From Lachnospiraceae bacterium (GTDB taxonomy: Bacteria > Bacillota > Clostridia > Lachnospirales > Lachnospiraceae), in NCBI GenBank assembly GCA_021202715.1, contig JAJQCL010000030.1, positions 1 through 7,967 of the forward strand: DNA of 7,967 bases. The letters run 5' to 3'. Each line of letters starts with the position of its first letter. The stretch's first letter is position 1. This document shows positions 1 to 6,371 of this stretch, in pieces. The position numbers were made by a program, and so were the translations under genes. Under the pieces are notes generated by a model, which worked only from the letters and a program-made list of their open reading frames with translations, searched no databases and was not told the origin of the DNA.

Positions 1-1
1 G

Positions 2-520
2 CACCATAATTCGGTCGACAGGACACAGTCGCAGCCGACTCCCACCCGGATGGAGTATTTGCAGCTGCTGATGTATCTTCGCGCTTTCGGTACAAAAAGG
101 GCCTATCTTCTCGTGAAGATCTTTGGTCAGATCGGAATCAATATTCGTGAACTGCCGCGCCTGACGGTGGAAGCCTGCCGGGCCGGCGAGGTGAGAGGAG
201 CGGAGGGGAAGTCCACGGTGATTCCGGCCGGTCTTGGCCGGGAGCTGCTCCAATATGCGGAAGAACAGTCTGTCCATGCAGGCCCTGTGATCGTGACGCG
301 GAATGGCCGTCCGATCGACCGCTGCAATGTCAACCATATGCTCAGTGAAGCAGCGCTGGGAGCCGGTCTTCCGCCTGAAAAGTTCAGCCCCAGCGCTCTG
401 GCCCGCATGTGCTGGGAAGCGCAGGATGAGGTGCGAAAAAAACTGGAGCCGTTGTATGTGAAGTCCTATGAGCAGCTGCTGGATGCGGAGCAGACGATCG
501 TGGCCTGGTCACAGACATAG
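2..520 (+). CDS. Degenerate tyrosine recombinase (phage integrase)-like protein, 5' partial
   Basis: The frame is open from the left edge, so the true start lies outside the window. An internal ATG at 50 has no ribosome site, and the residues around it (TPTRMEYLQLL) resemble the LTRxEYxxLL segment that precedes the catalytic domain in clostridial integrases, so it is probably not the start. Numbering from that ATG, residues 17-46 and 53-106 follow the integrase fold: YLLVKIFGQIGI, ELPRLTVEA, a GK..V.IP stretch, then VIVTRNGRPIDRCNV. The key residues are missing. The box I Arg of the usual GxRxxEL is Asn31 (GINIREL). The box II HxLRH segment is replaced by FSPSALARM (112-120). No GHxxxxTTxxY tail with the nucleophilic Tyr is seen. 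The C-terminus is a short charged helix-like stretch ending at TAG. The frame is intact and as GC-rich as the host-like genes, so this may be a retained non-catalytic DNA-binding relative rather than fresh debris. The family call is from memory of relatives. Confidence 0.6.
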   Translation, partial: HHNSVDRTQSQPTPTRMEYLQLLMYLRAFGTKRAYLLVKIFGQIGINIRELPRLTVEACRAGEVRGAEGKSTVIPAGLGRELLQYAEEQSVHAGPVIVTRNGRPIDRCNVNHMLSEAALGAGLPPEKFSPSALARMCWEAQDEVRKKLEPLYVKSYEQLLDAEQTIVAWSQT

Positions 521-608
521 ACAAAAAATGGAATACATCGCAGAAGAATATAAATCGAAATTATTTGCATTATTTTGAAAAACTTATCCCCTGTGTTGTT
601 GAAATATA

Positions 609-617
609 TGCTACAAT
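609..617 (+). promoter_or_regulatory. Candidate extended -10 promoter upstream of the Fic gene
   Basis: TGCTACAAT matches an extended -10 (TGn plus TACAAT, 5 of 6 to TATAAT). No good -35 lies 16-18 bases upstream, which is tolerated by extended -10 promoters. It sits in the AT-rich gap between the recombinase-like gene and the Fic gene and would give a leader of about 140 bases. A second weak possibility is TATACA at 696-701. No other gene or RNA was recognised in 521-718. Confidence 0.4.
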
Positions 618-718
618 ATATCTGTATCACCGGATATCGTGTTGAAACAGTTCGGCGCTGGCCTGGTCTTCTTTCGCAGGCGTAAGAGAGAAAAATATAC
701 AGACCGGAAATCAGATTT

Positions 719-735
719 GTGTCCGAGTCGGACAC
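719..735 (+). promoter_or_regulatory. Perfect 8-bp inverted repeat in the Fic leader (candidate operator)
   Basis: The sequence GTGTCCGAGTCGGACAC has 8-base arms, GTGTCCGA and TCGGACAC, that are exact reverse complements around one central G. It ends 31 bases before the preferred Fic start. It has no T-run behind it, so it is not a simple terminator. It could bind a dimeric regulator, or form an RNA hairpin in the leader. The binding protein is unknown. The repeat would be coding if translation began at the GTG at 719, which I consider less likely. Confidence 0.45.
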
Positions 736-766
736 GGCAATAGCGTATATGAAAAGAGAGGATCGT

Positions 767-1474
767 ATGAAAGATAAGTTCTTCATGAAAAGAGAAGACA
801 ACATTCTTCTGGCAAAGAGGAATATCGTAGATAGTATTTACAGTGAATCAAAGCTGGAAGGGATCGCTGTTACCTTCCCGGAAACGCAGCAGATCTATGA
901 AGGTCGGAATGTTGCCGGATTATCGGTTGAGGACATCGTAAAGGTAAACAATCTGAAGCATGCGTGGCAGTTTTTGTTGGACACGATAGATTATCCGATG
1001 GATCTCAGGTATATCCGGCAGCTGAACAGTGAAGTGGGAGCAGGAATTGTCTATGATGCGGGCCGGGTTCGTACCGCATCGGTCCGTATTACGGGGACAG
1101 ACTGGATCCCGGAAATACCGGATTATGAAGCAGCCGAGGCGAAGATCCGGGAAATCATGGAATCTTCCCTGTCCTGGACAGAGAAAGCAATGGATGTTAT
1201 GCTTTATGTTATGAGATCACAGCTTTTCTTTGATGGGAATAAGAGGACAGCCCAGCTGGCAGCAAATCAGATCCTGATCCAGAACGGGAAGGGCCTGATC
1301 CATATTCCGGTCGAAAGGCAGAAAGAATTCCTGAATATGCTGGTTGATTATTATGAATCTGGAAAGGGCCAGAAAATCAAAAAATTCCTGTATGAAGCAT
1401 CGGTAGAAGGGATCGAGGCCAGCAGGATCCGGCAGCCGGAGATCGACAAGCGGGATTTTTATCGGAAGAAGTAA
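767..1474 (+). CDS. Fic-domain protein with Gln in place of the catalytic His
   Basis: Fic proteins transfer AMP or another nucleotide or phosphate group from a nucleotide to target proteins, often as toxins or stress regulators. From the ATG at 767 the protein is 235 residues. An in-frame GTG at 719 would add 16, but AGAGAGGA lies four bases before 767, so that start is preferred. ATG 785 is a further alternative. Counting from 719, the core motif at 168-176 is QLFFDGNKR, followed by TAQLAAN. It aligns with HxFxxGN(G/K)R except that His is Gln168. The anion-binding GN, Lys175 and Arg176 are kept. Near the N-terminus SESKLEGI (42-49) resembles the class II inhibitory helix motif (S/T)xxxE(G/N), with Glu47-Gly48 present. 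Other Fic-like stretches are LSVEDIVKVNNLKHAW (68-83), LRYIRQLN (96-103) and GRVRTASVRITG (115-126). Base composition is AT-rich against the neighbours, suggesting acquisition. No partner antitoxin gene is seen beside it. I recall similar Gln-bearing Firmicute relatives, so the change may be a subfamily trait; activity is uncertain. Confidence 0.9.
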   Translation: MKDKFFMKREDNILLAKRNIVDSIYSESKLEGIAVTFPETQQIYEGRNVAGLSVEDIVKVNNLKHAWQFLLDTIDYPMDLRYIRQLNSEVGAGIVYDAGRVRTASVRITGTDWIPEIPDYEAAEAKIREIMESSLSWTEKAMDVMLYVMRSQLFFDGNKRTAQLAANQILIQNGKGLIHIPVERQKEFLNMLVDYYESGKGQKIKKFLYEASVEGIEASRIRQPEIDKRDFYRKK

Positions 1475-1513
1475 TCCGGCCCGAGGCTACTCAAAAGAAT
1501 TGAAAAAAAGTGC

Positions 1514-1542
1514 TTTACGAATTTCCCGGTTTGTGCTATAAT
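1514..1542 (+). promoter_or_regulatory. Promoter of tRNA-Val
   Basis: TTTACG (1514-1519), a 17-base spacer, then TATAAT (1537-1542) preceded by TGC, giving an extended -10. Transcription would begin near 1549, a few bases before the mature tRNA 5' end at 1557. No terminator hairpin was seen between the Fic stop at 1474 and this promoter. Confidence 0.85.
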
Positions 1543-1556
1543 CTTTTCCGTTGCAT

Positions 1557-1629
1557 GGAAATGTAGCTCAGCTGGGAGAGCATCTGCTTGACGTGTAGAG
1601 GGTCGCAGGTTCGAGTCCTGTCGTTTCCA
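1557..1629 (+). tRNA. tRNA-Val (anticodon GAC)
   Basis: The 73-base sequence folds as a standard cloverleaf. The acceptor stem is GGAAATG (1557-1563) with CGTTTCC (1622-1628), including one T-G pair. The D stem is GCTC with GAGC (1566-1569, 1578-1581). The anticodon stem is TCTGC with GTAGA, including one G-T pair. The loop TTGACGT has anticodon GAC at 1590-1592. The T arm GCAGG/CCTGT holds loop TTCGAGT. The discriminator is A1629 and CCA is not encoded, so it must be added by the CCA-adding enzyme. GAC reads valine codons GTC and GTT. Position 37 is G. Confidence 0.96.
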
Positions 1630-1633
1630 TCTC

Positions 1634-1680
1634 AAGAGCCTCAGAGGCCGCGGAGAACGCGGAGCTGAGGCTCTTTGCTT
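1634..1680 (+). terminator. Rho-independent terminator after tRNA-Val
   Basis: AAGAGCCTCAG (1634-1644) pairs perfectly over 11 bases with CTGAGGCTCTT (1665-1675). Inside, after a small internal loop, CCGCG (1648-1652) pairs with CGCGG (1658-1662) around a GAGAA loop. The downstream T-tract is short and interrupted (TTTGCTTT). The position four bases after the tRNA fits a terminator ending the tRNA transcript. Confidence 0.8.
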
Positions 1681-1703
1681 TCCGGGAAACTTCCGTGGAA
1701 GGA

Positions 1704-1732
1704 TTGATTTCCCAGTGGGCTTTGATTATAAT
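1704..1732 (+). promoter_or_regulatory. Promoter of the murE-PBP-deoC-cdd-pdp unit
   Basis: TTGATT (1704-1709), exactly 17 bases, then TATAAT (1727-1732): a near-consensus vegetative sigma promoter. The start would be near 1739, giving a leader of about 90 bases before murE. The leader contains no riboswitch or attenuator that I recognise. No comparable promoter was found in the later gaps, so this one probably drives all five downstream genes. Confidence 0.8.
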
Positions 1733-1828
1733 GACATTGACTTTGTGAGATTTTGAGAAAAAGGCGAGGTTCTGTCGGCGCCATGCGCAGCGGCAGAGAG
1801 TGAGCAGACTGTATAGAAGGAAGCGAGG

Positions 1829-3310
1829 TTGATCGGAGAGATGAAGACGCTGAGAGAGCTGTTGGACGGCATGGACTATGAACTGGTGAAGGGAAGTCTG
1901 GATGTGCCGGTGGGAGATATCATATATGACTCCCGGAAGGAGTGCAGGGGGGATGCCTTTGTCTGTATCTGCGGTACAAAGATCGATTCCCATGATTTTA
2001 TCCCGGATGTGGCGGCGCGGGGCGCGGCGGCGGTCGTGATCGAGCGCGAGGTGCCTGTGGAGGCGGACATCACGGTGGTGCGGGTGCCCTCGGCCAGACG
2101 CGCGCTGGCCGAACTGTCGGCGGCATATTTCGATCATCCGACCCGGAAGATGACGACGATCGGCCTGACCGGCACCAAAGGGAAGACGACCAGCACCTAC
2201 ATGCTGAAGGCGATCCTGGAGGCGGCCGGGAAGAAGGTAGGCCTTGTGGGCACCAATGGTGCGGTGATCGCCGGGGAGCATTTTACGACCAACAATACCA
2301 CACCGGAGTCCTATGAGCTGCAGCAGTATTTTCACCGGATGGTGGAGGCCGGCTGCGAGTACATGATCATGGAGGTTTCTTCTCAGGGGCTGATGATGGA
2401 CCGCGTGGCGGGGATTCATTTTGACATCGGCATTTTCACGAATATCACGCCGGATCACATCGGACCCGGCGAGCACAGCTCCTTTGAAGAGTATCGGGCC
2501 TGGAAGGGTGAGTTGTTCAAGCGCTGTGAGATCGGTATCGTCAACCGGGATGATCCTAACTGCGAGGCGCTTCTTGCGGGACACACCTGTGCGATCCGCA
2601 CCTTCGGACAGAAGGAAGAGGACGATTTCCGGGCGACGGAGATCCGGCATCTGCAGAACGGCAGCTTCATGGGCGTGAGCTTCATGCTGAGCGGAAAATA
2701 CGGCTCCTTCCCGGTGGAAGTGGGCATCCCGGGGCTGTTCAGCGTCTATAACGCGCTCGGAGCCCTCGGCGCGGCGCTGACTCTGGGGATTTCTCAGGAA
2801 GCGATCCTGTCTGCGTTGAAATCGATTCGCGTCAACGGGCGGATGGAACTGGTCTACGCTTCGGATCGTTTCTCGGTGATCGTGGACTATGCGCATAACG
2901 GCGTCAGCACCCGAAGCCTTCTGGAAACGCTGCGGGATTATAATCCGAAGAGACTGGTCGTGGTCTTTGGCTGCGGCGGCAACCGCGATCCGCACCGCCG
3001 CTATGAGATGGGGGAGGTTGCCGGAGAGATGGCGGATCTCTCGATCGTGACCGCGGACAATTCCCGCTTTGAGAAGGTGGAGGACATCATTGCCGATATT
3101 CATATTGGTCTTGACCCGACCGGCGGCGCGTTTGTCGATATCCCGGACCGGCGGGAGGCAATCCGCTACAGCATCGAACAGGCGCAGCCGGGCGATGTGA
3201 TTGCGATCATCGGCAAGGGGCATGAGGACTATCAGGAAGTGTGCGGCGTTAAGACGCATTTCTCAGATCGTGAGGAGGCGGAGGCTGTCCTCCGGGAACT
3301 GGCACTCTGA
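1829..3310 (+). CDS. murE: MurE-type UDP-N-acetylmuramoyl-dipeptide amino acid ligase
   Basis: This cytoplasmic ATP-dependent Mur ligase should add the third residue to UDP-MurNAc-L-Ala-D-Glu. From the TTG at 1829 it is 493 residues, the usual MurE length. AGAAGGAA lies six bases before that TTG. An ATG at 1841 would shorten it by four residues and better matches typical starts (MKTLRELL), but its only purine run abuts it. The N-terminal domain carries YDSRK (33-37) and FVCICG. The ATP P-loop is GLTGTKGKTT (112-121). Substrate motif TTNNTTPES is followed by MEVSSQ (181-186), TPDHIGPGEHSSFEEY and Lys226 at the usual carbamylated-lysine place. The C-terminal domain has DYAHN (353-357), FGCGGNRDPHRR and GKGHEDYQE. 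Two sites depart from textbook MurE: EVSSQ instead of EVSSH, and DNSR (410-413) instead of the diaminopimelate-type DNPR. The amino acid used is therefore not certain, and this could be a second MurE-like ligase. It is probably the first gene of its transcription unit, 60 bases before the PBP gene. Confidence 0.92.
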   Translation: MIGEMKTLRELLDGMDYELVKGSLDVPVGDIIYDSRKECRGDAFVCICGTKIDSHDFIPDVAARGAAAVVIEREVPVEADITVVRVPSARRALAELSAAYFDHPTRKMTTIGLTGTKGKTTSTYMLKAILEAAGKKVGLVGTNGAVIAGEHFTTNNTTPESYELQQYFHRMVEAGCEYMIMEVSSQGLMMDRVAGIHFDIGIFTNITPDHIGPGEHSSFEEYRAWKGELFKRCEIGIVNRDDPNCEALLAGHTCAIRTFGQKEEDDFRATEIRHLQNGSFMGVSFMLSGKYGSFPVEVGIPGLFSVYNALGALGAALTLGISQEAILSALKSIRVNGRMELVYASDRFSVIVDYAHNGVSTRSLLETLRDYNPKRLVVVFGCGGNRDPHRRYEMGEVAGEMADLSIVTADNSRFEKVEDIIADIHIGLDPTGGAFVDIPDRREAIRYSIEQAQPGDVIAIIGKGHEDYQEVCGVKTHFSDREEAEAVLRELAL

Positions 3311-3370
3311 GGCGGGCGATGAAAGTCTGAAAAGCGTGAGACTGACAGAATTGATCAGAAAGGATATACA

Positions 3371-5635
3371 ATGGGAAGAAGGAGGAAAAGCTACGGAAGG
3401 GTAGGCCGACGCAGGCAGAACCAGACCTGGAAGATCGCTCTTCTGGTGGTGCTGGTGGTGCTTCTGGCGGGCGTTGTCGTGGCGGCGGCCGTGCTCCTGC
3501 GGGGAAACGGAACGGAATCCGGGACAAAGGAGTCCGGCACCGCGGAGAGCACGGAGGCTGAAATCTTCGCGGATTCGCCGGCCGGCGCGCTGACTTCGTA
3601 TTTTGCGCTGATCGAGGCGGCGGATTACACAGGAATGTATGAGATGCTGGATGCGGACAGTCAGGAGACGGTGAGCGAGGAAGACTTTGTGACGCGCAAC
3701 CAGAATATTTATGAGGGCATTGGCGCCGCGGAGATCACGGTGGAGGTGGCCTCGGTGACGGAGGAGACCGAAGAGTCATCGGAGAAGAGCACGGAGAGCG
3801 ACGCGGCGGGAACCTCGGTTTCCTATACGGTAACGATGAACACGGTGGCCGGATCTCTGAGCTATGACAATACGACGACCTTTGTGCAGGAGAATGCGGA
3901 GTGGAAGGTGGTCTGGTCGGACAGCATGATCTTTCCGGATCTGACGTCCACCGACAGCGTGAAGGTCTCGACCGAGTCGGCGGCCCGGGGAAGCATCTAC
4001 GACCGGGACGGCGAGCTCCTGGCGGTGACGGGATCGGCCTCTTCGGTAGGGCTGCTGCCCGGCAAGATGGATGACGATTCGGTGGCGCAGCTGGCGGACG
4101 TCCTGGGGATTTCGGAAGAGACCATTGAAAATAAGCTCTCGGCCTCCTGGGTCACAGACGACAGCTTTGTGCCTGTCGCAACCGTGGAGAAGCTGACGGA
4201 GCAGGAGCAGATGACCGACGACCTCTCGGAGGAGACGAAGGAGAAACAGGAACGCGATGAGGCGCTTCTGGCCATCGCTGGTGTGAAGATCACGGATACG
4301 GAGGTGCGCACTTACCCGCTGGGAGAGGCGGCGGCTCACCTGGTCGGATATGTACAGAGCATCACAGCCGAAGAATTGGACGAGGACACGGAGAATGTCT
4401 ACACCTCGACCAGTCTGATTGGGAAGACCGGCCTGGAGAGTCTTTATGAGGAACGGCTGCGCGGTACGCCGGGGCGGAAGATCCGTATCGTTTCGGAGAA
4501 CGGCGACACGAAGAAGATTCTGGCGATTTCCAATGCGAAGGATGGCGAGGACATCACGGTCACCATCGATGCAGACCTTCAGGAGTTGCTCTATGAGCAG
4601 TATCAGGACGATGAAAGCGCTACGGTGGCGATGAATCCCTATACCGGCGAGGTGCTGGCTCTTCTCAGCACTCCTTCCTATGATACAAATACGTTTATCC
4701 TGGGGCTGTCTCAGGATCAGTGGGATGCGTGGAATGACGATGAGGCGACGCCGCTGGTGAACCGTTTCCGCTCGGTCTGGACGCCGGGGTCGACCTTTAA
4801 GACCGTGACGGCGGCCATCGGTCTGACGACCGGGGCGCTGGATGCGGAGACCGACTATGGCTGTGAGGGAGACAGCTGGCAGTATGACGACAGCTGGGGC
4901 TCCTACAGTGTGACGACGCTTCATGCCGCCGATCCGGCGACTGTGCAGAACGCCCTGGTTCTCTCGGACAATGTGTTCTTCGCCCGGGCTGCCATGACGA
5001 TCGGACAGGAGGCGTTGACGAGTGCCTGGGACAGTCTGGGATTCGGTGAAGAGCTGCCGTTCGACATCAAAATGACGGTGTCCACGTATGATAATGACGG
5101 GGAGATCACTTCCGATATCCAGCTGGCGGACAGCGGCTACGGGCAGGGGGAGATTCAGATCAATATCCTGCATCTGGCGATGATCTACAGCTCCTTCCTG
5201 AATCAGGGAGATATCCTGACGCCGAGCCTGGAAAAGACGGACGAGACGGAGACCACGGTGTGGAAGGAGGGCGTTTTCAGCGAGGAGGCCTGTGAATTTA
5301 TCAATGAGGCGCTGACGCAGGTCGTGGAGGATTCGAATGGTACCGGACATAAGGCACAGATCGACGGGCTGGCGCTGGCCGGAAAGACCGGCACGGCGGA
5401 GATCAAGTCTTCGCAGAGCGATACCAGCGGAACGGAGCTGGGATGGTTCGCCGCTTATACGACGGAGCTGTCCGAAGAGGATTCCCTGCTCGTGGTGACG
5501 ATGGTGGAGGATGTGAAGGACATCGGCGGCAGCGGTTATGTCGTGGAGAAGAGCAAAACGATCTTTGAAGAATACTGTCTGACGGGAGAAGAGGAGACAG
5601 AGACAAGCGAAGAGACGACCGAAGAGGAGGAATAA
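3371..5635 (+). CDS. Class B penicillin-binding protein with NTF2/MecA_N-like domain
   Basis: This D,D-transpeptidase should cross-link peptidoglycan stem peptides on the outer face of the membrane and is a beta-lactam target. It has 754 residues. Domains in order: a short basic cytoplasmic tail (GRRRKSYGRVGRRR), one transmembrane anchor (about 21-43), a Ser/Thr/Glu-rich linker, an NTF2-like MecA_N-type domain (about 67-180, with PAGALTSYFALIEAADY), a PBP dimerisation region opening at RGSIYDR (206-212) and containing IGKTGLE (350-356), then the transpeptidase domain. All three active-site motifs are intact: STFK with Ser474 and Lys477, SDN (532-534), and KTGTAE (672-677). The C-terminus is a strongly acidic Glu/Thr tail. 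The start has AAAGGA seven bases upstream. It follows murE by 60 bases with no visible promoter, and deoC starts four bases after its stop. MecA_N domains occur in low-affinity PBPs such as PBP2a, but resistance cannot be inferred from sequence alone. Confidence 0.95.
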   Translation: MGRRRKSYGRVGRRRQNQTWKIALLVVLVVLLAGVVVAAAVLLRGNGTESGTKESGTAESTEAEIFADSPAGALTSYFALIEAADYTGMYEMLDADSQETVSEEDFVTRNQNIYEGIGAAEITVEVASVTEETEESSEKSTESDAAGTSVSYTVTMNTVAGSLSYDNTTTFVQENAEWKVVWSDSMIFPDLTSTDSVKVSTESAARGSIYDRDGELLAVTGSASSVGLLPGKMDDDSVAQLADVLGISEETIENKLSASWVTDDSFVPVATVEKLTEQEQMTDDLSEETKEKQERDEALLAIAGVKITDTEVRTYPLGEAAAHLVGYVQSITAEELDEDTENVYTSTSLIGKTGLESLYEERLRGTPGRKIRIVSENGDTKKILAISNAKDGEDITVTIDADLQELLYEQYQDDESATVAMNPYTGEVLALLSTPSYDTNTFILGLSQDQWDAWNDDEATPLVNRFRSVWTPGSTFKTVTAAIGLTTGALDAETDYGCEGDSWQYDDSWGSYSVTTLHAADPATVQNALVLSDNVFFARAAMTIGQEALTSAWDSLGFGEELPFDIKMTVSTYDNDGEITSDIQLADSGYGQGEIQINILHLAMIYSSFLNQGDILTPSLEKTDETETTVWKEGVFSEEACEFINEALTQVVEDSNGTGHKAQIDGLALAGKTGTAEIKSSQSDTSGTELGWFAAYTTELSEEDSLLVVTMVEDVKDIGGSGYVVEKSKTIFEEYCLTGEEETETSEETTEEEE
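5625..5630 (+). promoter_or_regulatory. Ribosome binding site of deoC inside the PBP gene's end
   Basis: AGGAGG lies nine bases before the deoC ATG at 5640. These bases also encode part of the glutamate run at the PBP C-terminus, so ribosomes finishing the PBP gene cover this site. This suggests translational coupling of the two genes. Confidence 0.75.
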
Positions 5636-5639
5636 AAGG

Positions 5640-6299
5640 ATGAAGAAACAGGATATTTTAAAATGTGTGGATCATACGCTGCTGGCGCAGGGCGCGACCT
5701 GGGAGGAGATCCGGAGGATCTGTGACGATGCCATACAGTACGGTACCGCCTCGGTATGCATTCCGCCGTCCTATGTGGAGCAGGCGAAGCAGTATGTGGG
5801 GAACCGGATGCGGGTGTGTACGGTCATCGGCTTTCCCAATGGCTATTCGGTGACGGCGGCCAAGGCCTGCGAGACGAAGACGGCGCTGGAGCAGGGCGCC
5901 GATGAGATCGATATGGTCATCAACATCGGCTGGGTGAAGGACGGCCGCTATGACCTGGTGGAAGACGAGATCCGGCAGCTGAAAAATATCTGCGGTGACC
6001 ATGTGCTGAAGGTCATCGTCGAGACCTGCCTGCTGAGTCGGGAGGAGAAGATCCGCATGTGTGAGGCAGTGACGGCGGCCGGGGCAGATTATATCAAGAC
6101 CTCGACGGGTTTCTCCACGGCCGGAGCGACCTTTGAGGATGTGGAGCTGTTCGCCGCCCATGTGGGGCCTGGCGTGAAGATCAAGGCGGCCGGGGGGATT
6201 TCCTCCTTTGACGATGCGGAGCGCTTTGTGGCGCTGGGCGCGTCCCGGCTTGGCACCAGCCGTCTGGTGAAGCTGGCGAAGGCAGAGGGCCTGGACTGA
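5640..6299 (+). CDS. deoC: Deoxyribose-phosphate aldolase
   Basis: DeoC is a cytoplasmic class I aldolase that cleaves 2-deoxy-D-ribose-5-phosphate into glyceraldehyde-3-phosphate and acetaldehyde, the last step of deoxynucleoside catabolism. The 219-residue length is normal for the short bacterial family. The TIM-barrel motifs are complete: VDHTLL (10-15), VCTVIGFPNG (59-68), EIDMVINIG (89-97) with Asp91, KVIVET (124-129), YIKTSTGF (151-158) with the Schiff-base Lys153, and KIKAAGGI (180-187) with the second active-site Lys182. Assignments follow the known E. coli residues Asp102, Lys167 and Lys201. The gene starts four bases after the PBP stop, and its ribosome site is inside the PBP gene. 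The 72-base gap to cdd holds only a weak hairpin. No deoR-type regulator is in the window. Confidence 0.97.
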   Translation: MKKQDILKCVDHTLLAQGATWEEIRRICDDAIQYGTASVCIPPSYVEQAKQYVGNRMRVCTVIGFPNGYSVTAAKACETKTALEQGADEIDMVINIGWVKDGRYDLVEDEIRQLKNICGDHVLKVIVETCLLSREEKIRMCEAVTAAGADYIKTSTGFSTAGATFEDVELFAAHVGPGVKIKAAGGISSFDDAERFVALGASRLGTSRLVKLAKAEGLD

Positions 6300-6303
6300 T
6301 TTT

Positions 6304-6333
6304 GTCCGGAAAATGCAGGATGTCTGCACGGAT
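6304..6333 (+). other. Small bulged hairpin between deoC and cdd
   Basis: TCCG (6305-6308) can pair with CGGA (6329-6332), and TGCAG (6314-6318) with CTGCA (6324-6328), leaving a GAAAA bulge on one side and a GATGT loop. G6304 and T6333 can add a wobble pair. No T-run follows, so it is not a standard terminator. It may be an mRNA processing or stability element, or chance. Confidence 0.25.
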
Positions 6334-6371
6334 GGATTCAGTGATCTGAGTGAGGAAGAAGGAGAGGGAAC

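Noticed and set aside
528..578. Tiny + strand frame beginning at the ATG at 528 (16 codons)
   Set aside because: There is no ribosome site before it and nothing supports translation.
719..735. The inverted repeat as a transcription terminator of the recombinase-like gene
   Set aside because: It is followed by ACGGCAA rather than a T-run and lies about 200 bases past that gene's stop.
466..804. Minus-strand 112-residue open frame across the AT-rich gap
   Set aside because: It overlaps the end of the recombinase-like gene and the Fic start and has no convincing ribosome site or recognisable domain.
2..1629. Integrative element with its attachment site in tRNA-Val
   Set aside because: The tRNA 3' end is not seen repeated in the window, the recombinase lacks catalytic residues, and the genes between do not form an element.
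1739..1828. Riboswitch or attenuator in the murE leader
   Set aside because: Only a trivial GCGC/GCGC pairing was found, with no alternative terminator and no recognised aptamer core.
1568..3259. Long open frame on the minus strand opposite the tRNA and murE
   Set aside because: It runs antisense through a complete Mur ligase and the tRNA, is Arg/His-rich with no recognisable domain, and is explained by high GC at third codon positions.
3776..5350. Long minus-strand open frame opposite the PBP gene
   Set aside because: Arg-rich, low-complexity translation with no family resemblance; the + strand encodes a PBP with all motifs.
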